Shown here in pieces: positions 14,149 to 17,190 of a stretch of 17,190 nt of DNA (its first letter is position 1; the number at the start of each line of letters is the position of its first letter). Below the pieces are notes generated by a model. That model was not told where the DNA came from and ran no database searches. It saw only the letters and a program-made list of their open reading frames with translations. Both the position numbers and the translations under genes were made by a program. The stretch is from an uncultured bacterium (GTDB taxonomy: Bacteria > Bacillota > Clostridia > Oscillospirales > Oscillospiraceae): contig CAJMLC010000020.1 of the NCBI GenBank assembly GCA_905214155.1, forward strand, positions 1 through 17,190, read 5' to 3'.

Positions 14149-14556
14149 TTCTTTTCTTTCTCTGCCAGAAAGAAAAGAACGGTTTCGATCTGCCAAGAAA
14201 AGAAAGAAGGCACGGTGCGTACCGTTGCCCTGAATTTGACTCAGAAAATTTCAGTCATCAGCCGTCCGTTGCGTCAGTCCCTACCACCCGAAAGGTCTCT
14301 GCGCTCTGCGCATCGCCTTTCGGCGGAGCTGCGTCAAAAAATCAGTCAGCAGCCTGCCGGCCCGCCATCATCAAGATCGCGTGCGGCGCGTAGTTGCCAG
14401 CGGAGAGGTGATTTGGGGCGGGCAAATCAAACCGGGCGAATGAGCTGTCACATGATGGCGGCACGGTTCGCACTTCCAAATTTGGAGAACTTCTCTTTCC
14501 TTTTCTTCACCGGGCGCGACGGTTCTTTTCTTTCTCAAAGAAGAGAAAGAAAAGAA
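14149..14556. repeat. About 410-bp non-coding element with inverted hairpin ends
   Basis: This occupies most of the 617-bp gap between proA and the MATE gene at 14721. The left end is a 13-bp perfect hairpin TTCTTTTCTTTCT/AGAAAGAAAAGAA (14149-14179). The right end is a 14-bp perfect hairpin with the same arm sequence (14523-14556). The flanks show opposite orientation: CCCA outside and CGG inside on the left, CCG(on minus) inside and CCCCCA (on minus) outside on the right. So the two ends are inverted copies beyond the palindrome itself. Inside are further stems (CCGAAAGG/CCTTTCGG at about 14288-14330; ACGGT/ACCGT near 14212-14225) and a direct repeat of TCTGCCA (14161 and 14189). I see no credible gene in it; reading frames across it are low-complexity or lack start signals. 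It resembles a MITE-like or other dispersed repeat. Confidence 0.55.
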
Positions 14557-14636
14557 TGGGGGCGCAAAAAACACGGGCGGGCAGGGAACTGCCGAACGAT
14601 CTTGTGATGAGCTGCGCGCTTGAGAAAGAAATGGGG

Positions 14637-14665
14637 TTGACGAGCGGGGGAGAAGTCATTATAAT
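14637..14665 (+). promoter_or_regulatory. Sigma-A promoter of the second MATE gene
   Basis: TTGACG (14637-14642), 17 nt, then TATAAT (14660-14665). Transcription would start near 14672, about 49 nt before the ATG at 14721. It lies just outside the repeat element. Confidence 0.87.
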
Positions 14666-14720
14666 AATGTGGCTTTTCGAAAAAACAAGCTTTTGATTTC
14701 AGGAAAAAGGGTGAGTTCGT

Positions 14721-16088
14721 ATGGCACGTGCAGGCGCGGCGCGCGGGGAGATCCAGATGACCGAGGGGTCACTGTGGAAGAACATTCTGATCTTCAGCAT
14801 CCCGCTCGTCTTTTCGCAGCTGTTACAGGTCATGTTCAATATGGCGGACGTGGCGGTCGTGGGCAAATTCGCGAGCGACACGGCGCTTGGCTCCGTCGGC
14901 TCAACGTCGACGCTCGTGACGCTGTTCACGGGCTTCCTGATCGGCATGGGCAACGGCGTGAACGTCCGCGTGGCGCAGCATCTCGGCGCGCAGCACCGCG
15001 AGGAGACGAGCCGCGCAGTCCATACGGCGTTTTTGCTGTGCCTGCTGGCGGGCGTTGGCATTATGGCGCTCTGCCTTGCGCTGGCGGCGAACATGCTGGA
15101 GATGCTGCACACGAAGGACGATCTGCTGCCCGGCGCGGTGCTCTATTTCCGCATCTATGCGCTCGGCATGCCGGCGCTCGGCGTGTTCAACTTCGGCAAC
15201 GCGGTGCTCAGCGCGAACGGCGACACGAAGCGGCCACTGCTGTATCTGACGATCGCGGGCATTTTGAACATGATCCTGAACCTGTTCTTCGTCATCGTGT
15301 GTAAGATGGCGGCGGACGGCGTGGCGTTGGCGAGCGTCATCTCGCAGTACGTGTCAGCCATCCTCGTCGTGTGGCACATGATGCGCCTGAACGATGCCTG
15401 CAAATTCTATTTTCAGCGGCTGCGGTTCCATGGCGACGAGGTCGGGCGGATCCTGGGCCTCGGCGTCCCGGCGGGCATCCAGCACATGATTTTTGCGATT
15501 GCGAACCTGTTCATTCAGGCGGCGGTCAACTCGTTCGATTCGACCATGGTGTCCGGCAACGCCGCCGCGGCGAACACCGATACCATCATCTACAATATCA
15601 TGATGGCGTTCTACACCGCATGCTCGACATTCATGGGCCAGAACTGGGGCGCGGGCCACAAGAAGCGCATGATGGACAGCTATCTCATCAGCCTGTTCTA
15701 TGCGTTTGCGGTCGCGGCGGTGCTCGGTGTGGCGTTCTATTTTGCGGGCCGCCCGTTCCTCTACGTGTTCACGAACAGTGCGGACGTCGTGGAGGCCGGG
15801 ATGCAGCGGATGAAGATCATGTGCTTCTCCTACGCGATCAGCGCGTTCATGGACAACACGATCGCGGCCTGCCGCGGCCTCGGGCGGACGATCGTGCCGA
15901 CGGTGGTCGTCATCATGGGTTCCTGCGTGTTCCGCGTGATCTGGGTGTATACCATCTTCGCGCACTATCATACGATCCCCTCGCTTTATCTGCTCTACGC
16001 CTTCTCGTGGACGATCACGGCGGCGGCAGAGATCGCCTATTTCCTGCGCTGCTTCCGGAAGCTCCGACTCGTGCCGGAGACGGCGTGA
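14721..16088 (+). CDS. MATE family efflux transporter, MepA-like (455 aa)
   Basis: A second multidrug/toxin antiporter, about twelve helices. The N-terminal MTEGSLWKNILIFSIPLV signature at about residues 13-30, followed by FNMADVAVVGKFAS and GNGVNVRVAQHLGA, is typical of the Clostridial MepA/DinF-like branch. The C-terminal half carries GVPAGIQHMIFAIANLFIQ and ACRGLGRTIVPTVVVIMGS. GGGTGAG is 7 nt before the ATG at 14721. The start could also be the internal Met13, since the first 12 residues are not conserved in the family. It has its own promoter. The tetR promoter begins 4 nt after its stop and no terminator intervenes, so its transcript may run into tetR. It differs markedly from the MATE protein encoded at 10363-11709. 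Confidence 0.92.
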   Translation: MARAGAARGEIQMTEGSLWKNILIFSIPLVFSQLLQVMFNMADVAVVGKFASDTALGSVGSTSTLVTLFTGFLIGMGNGVNVRVAQHLGAQHREETSRAVHTAFLLCLLAGVGIMALCLALAANMLEMLHTKDDLLPGAVLYFRIYALGMPALGVFNFGNAVLSANGDTKRPLLYLTIAGILNMILNLFFVIVCKMAADGVALASVISQYVSAILVVWHMMRLNDACKFYFQRLRFHGDEVGRILGLGVPAGIQHMIFAIANLFIQAAVNSFDSTMVSGNAAAANTDTIIYNIMMAFYTACSTFMGQNWGAGHKKRMMDSYLISLFYAFAVAAVLGVAFYFAGRPFLYVFTNSADVVEAGMQRMKIMCFSYAISAFMDNTIAACRGLGRTIVPTVVVIMGSCVFRVIWVYTIFAHYHTIPSLYLLYAFSWTITAAAEIAYFLRCFRKLRLVPETA

Positions 16089-16091
16089 CGC

Positions 16092-16120
16092 TTGCGTGAG
16101 GCCCGGAAATGTGCTATACT
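16092..16120 (+). promoter_or_regulatory. Promoter of the tetR gene
   Basis: TTGCGT (16092-16097), 17 nt, then TATACT (16115-16120). The start would be near 16127, giving a short leader with AAAGGGGAG as ribosome site. Confidence 0.72.
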
Positions 16121-16136
16121 TGGGGCACTAACCGGG
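16102..16136. promoter_or_regulatory. Candidate operator across the tetR -10 box
   Basis: An interrupted dyad: CCCGG and GTGC (16102-16106, 16111-16114) on the left, GCAC and CCGGG (16125-16128, 16132-16136) on the right, centred on the -10 box and start point. The arms match except for a 1-nt offset. The position suits autorepression by a TetR-type protein, but binding is not shown. Confidence 0.4.
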
Positions 16137-16149
16137 AAAGGGGAGCGCC

Positions 16150-16731
16150 ATGTCTCAGATCACGAAGCGCGCGATCTCCGCGTCGCTGAAGCATTTGCTG
16201 CTGCAAAAGCCGCTCGGAAAAATCACCATCAACGACATTGCCGAGGACTGCGGCATCAACCGCATGACGTTTTATTACCACTTCAAGGACATCTACGACC
16301 TGATCGAGTGGACGTGCGTCGAGGATGCGAGCCGCGCGCTCGAGGGCAAGAAGACCTATGACACGTGGCAGCAGGGCCTGCTCCAGATCTTCGAGGCCGT
16401 GCTGGACAACAAGCCATTCATCATGAACGTCTACCGGTCGGTGAGCCGTGAGCAGGTGGAGACCTATCTCTACAAGCTGACCTATGAGCTGCTGATCGGC
16501 GTGGTGCGGGAGAAGGCCGCGGGCATGTCCGTCCGCGAGGAGGACATGGACTTCATCGCGACGGTCTATCAGTATGCCTTTGTAGGCCTGATGCTCGACT
16601 GGATCAAGAACGACATGAAGGGTGAGCCGGAGGTCATCGTCGACCGGCTGGCGCAGGTGATGCACGGGAACGTGACCGCTGCGCTCGAGCGGCTGCGCAT
16701 CGACAAGGACCCATCAAACAGCCAGGAATGA
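16150..16731 (+). CDS. TetR/AcrR family regulator, DhaS-like subgroup (193 aa)
   Basis: The N-terminal TetR helix-turn-helix at about residues 5-52 contains KITINDIAEDCGINRMTFYYHF followed by KDIYDLIEW (the motif is split here only for reporting). SQITKRAISASLKHLLLQKP and the DIYDLIEW ending are typical of the subgroup that includes the dihydroxyacetone kinase activator DhaS. The C-terminal domain (about 75-180) is helical and holds the ligand pocket. No dha kinase genes are nearby, so the dha link is only by fold; the genes next to it encode a MATE pump and oleate hydratase. It probably regulates itself and one or both neighbours. The ATG at 16150 has AAAGGGGAG 4-5 nt upstream. Confidence 0.9.
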   Translation: MSQITKRAISASLKHLLLQKPLGKITINDIAEDCGINRMTFYYHFKDIYDLIEWTCVEDASRALEGKKTYDTWQQGLLQIFEAVLDNKPFIMNVYRSVSREQVETYLYKLTYELLIGVVREKAAGMSVREEDMDFIATVYQYAFVGLMLDWIKNDMKGEPEVIVDRLAQVMHGNVTAALERLRIDKDPSNSQE

Positions 16732-16753
16732 TAAAATTTCAGACAGTGTGAAT

Positions 16754-16786
16754 GCCTGTGATAAGTTTCTTATCACGGGCGTTTTT
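16754..16786 (+). terminator. Intrinsic terminator of tetR
   Basis: GCCTGTGATAAG pairs with CTTATCACGGGC (one G-T pair) around TTT, then GTTTTT. It lies 22 nt after the tetR stop. Confidence 0.92.
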
Positions 16787-16793
16787 CTGCTCA

Positions 16794-16822
16794 TTGTGCT
16801 TTTTTTGCCACCGGAGTATACT
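16794..16822 (+). promoter_or_regulatory. Promoter of the oleate hydratase gene
   Basis: TTGTGC (16794-16799), 17 nt, then TATACT (16817-16822). The -10 box is inside the perfect 10-bp palindrome GAGTATACTC (16815-16824), which could be part of an operator. The leader is about 53 nt, A-rich, ending in CGGAGG 9 nt before the ATG. Confidence 0.7.
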
Positions 16823-16881
16823 CAGACCATCAAGAGAAAACAATAAAACAACAGCGGAATTTGAATCGGAGGTTTTAGATC

Positions 16882-17190
16882 ATGTATTATTCGAGCGGTA
16901 ATTATGAAGCGTTTGCCCGTCCCAAGAAGCCGGCGGGCGTGGACAGCAAGTCGGCCTATATCGTGGGCAGCGGCCTCGCGGCGCTGACGGCGGCGTGCTA
17001 TCTGGTACGTGACGGACAGATGAAGGGCGAGCGCGTGCATGTGCTCGAAAAGGGCAAGCTGCCCGGCGGCGCGTGCGACGGCTACAAGTTTGAAAACCTT
17101 GGCTACGTGATGCGCGGCGGCCGCGAGATGGACAATCATTTCGAGGTCATGTGGGACCTGTTCCACTCCATCCCCTCCATCGAGACCGAG
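16882..17190 (+). CDS. ohyA: Oleate hydratase, N-terminal 103 codons (cut by window edge)
   Basis: Oleate hydratases (the former myosin-cross-reactive antigen family) are FAD enzymes that add water to the cis-9 double bond of oleate and related fatty acids to give 10-hydroxy fatty acids, which detoxifies host unsaturated fatty acids at the membrane. The visible part starts MYYSSGNYEAFARPKKPAGV, then the nucleotide-binding loop AYIVGSGLAALTAACYLVRDG (with VGSGLAAL at residues 28-35), the acidic strand end VLEKGKLPGGACDGYKF, and RGGREMDNHFEVMWDLF, all signatures of the family. The reading frame is open to the last base of the window. CGGAGG precedes ATG 16882. The tetR upstream makes substrate-induced control plausible. 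Confidence 0.93.
   Translation, partial: MYYSSGNYEAFARPKKPAGVDSKSAYIVGSGLAALTAACYLVRDGQMKGERVHVLEKGKLPGGACDGYKFENLGYVMRGGREMDNHFEVMWDLFHSIPSIETE

Noticed and set aside
14149..14556. The repeated hairpins as a CRISPR array or att site.
   Set aside because: Only two units, too far apart, no regular spacers, no cas, integrase or phage genes nearby.
14140..14607. A plus-strand open frame of about 155 codons across the proA-MATE gap.
   Set aside because: It is a low-complexity Arg/Ser-rich reading through hairpin repeats, starts inside the proBA terminator, has no ribosome site and no recognisable family.

Overview
The window looks like a chromosomal segment from a GC-rich member of the Clostridia, most likely an Oscillospiraceae-type gut anaerobe. 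This is an inference. It rests on GC-rich coding sequence with clean sigma-A promoters (TTGACA/TATAAT at 16-17 nt), strong GGAG-type ribosome sites, many LSGC/FAAC-type lipoproteins, an SLH-domain surface protein, two BrnQ carriers, MepA-like MATE pumps and an oleate hydratase. No phage, plasmid, transposase, rRNA or CRISPR feature is visible.

Layout. The left edge holds the 5' part of a tRNA-Val(UAC) gene on the minus strand with its own near-consensus promoter. A minus-strand lipoprotein gene and a plus-strand DUF1294 membrane protein gene then diverge from a 30-nt gap. brnQ-1 (1083-2432) follows with its own promoter and terminator. Next is a secreted SLH-anchored protein (2660-4492) behind an unusually structured leader, then a second lipoprotein (4708-5286). 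A two-gene MBOAT/DHHW acyltransferase module (5342-7852) probably O-acetylates a cell-surface polysaccharide. It converges on brnQ-2 (7936-9297, minus), and a hairpin between them serves as terminator. brnQ-2 is divergent from a LysR-type regulator gene (9451-10344), which is followed 18 nt later by a MATE transporter gene. proB and proA (12040-14103) form a proline-biosynthesis operon. The right side has a second MATE gene, a TetR/DhaS-type regulator gene, and the first 103 codons of an oleate hydratase gene cut by the window edge.

How the genes work together. The clearest functional units are proBA, the MBOAT/DHHW acyl-transfer pair, the lysR-MATE operon facing brnQ-2 with overlapping promoters, and the MATE-tetR-ohyA group, where the TetR may control itself and the fatty-acid detoxifying hydratase. 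The two BrnQ paralogues lie in opposite orientations about 5.5 kb apart.

The most unusual material is non-coding. Three palindrome-rich blocks (about 2534-2639, 11760-11970 and 14149-14556) carry several perfect hairpins each. The last two are bounded by related self-complementary sequences in opposite orientation and look like small non-autonomous repeat elements. I did not find a convincing wholly new multi-gene system.
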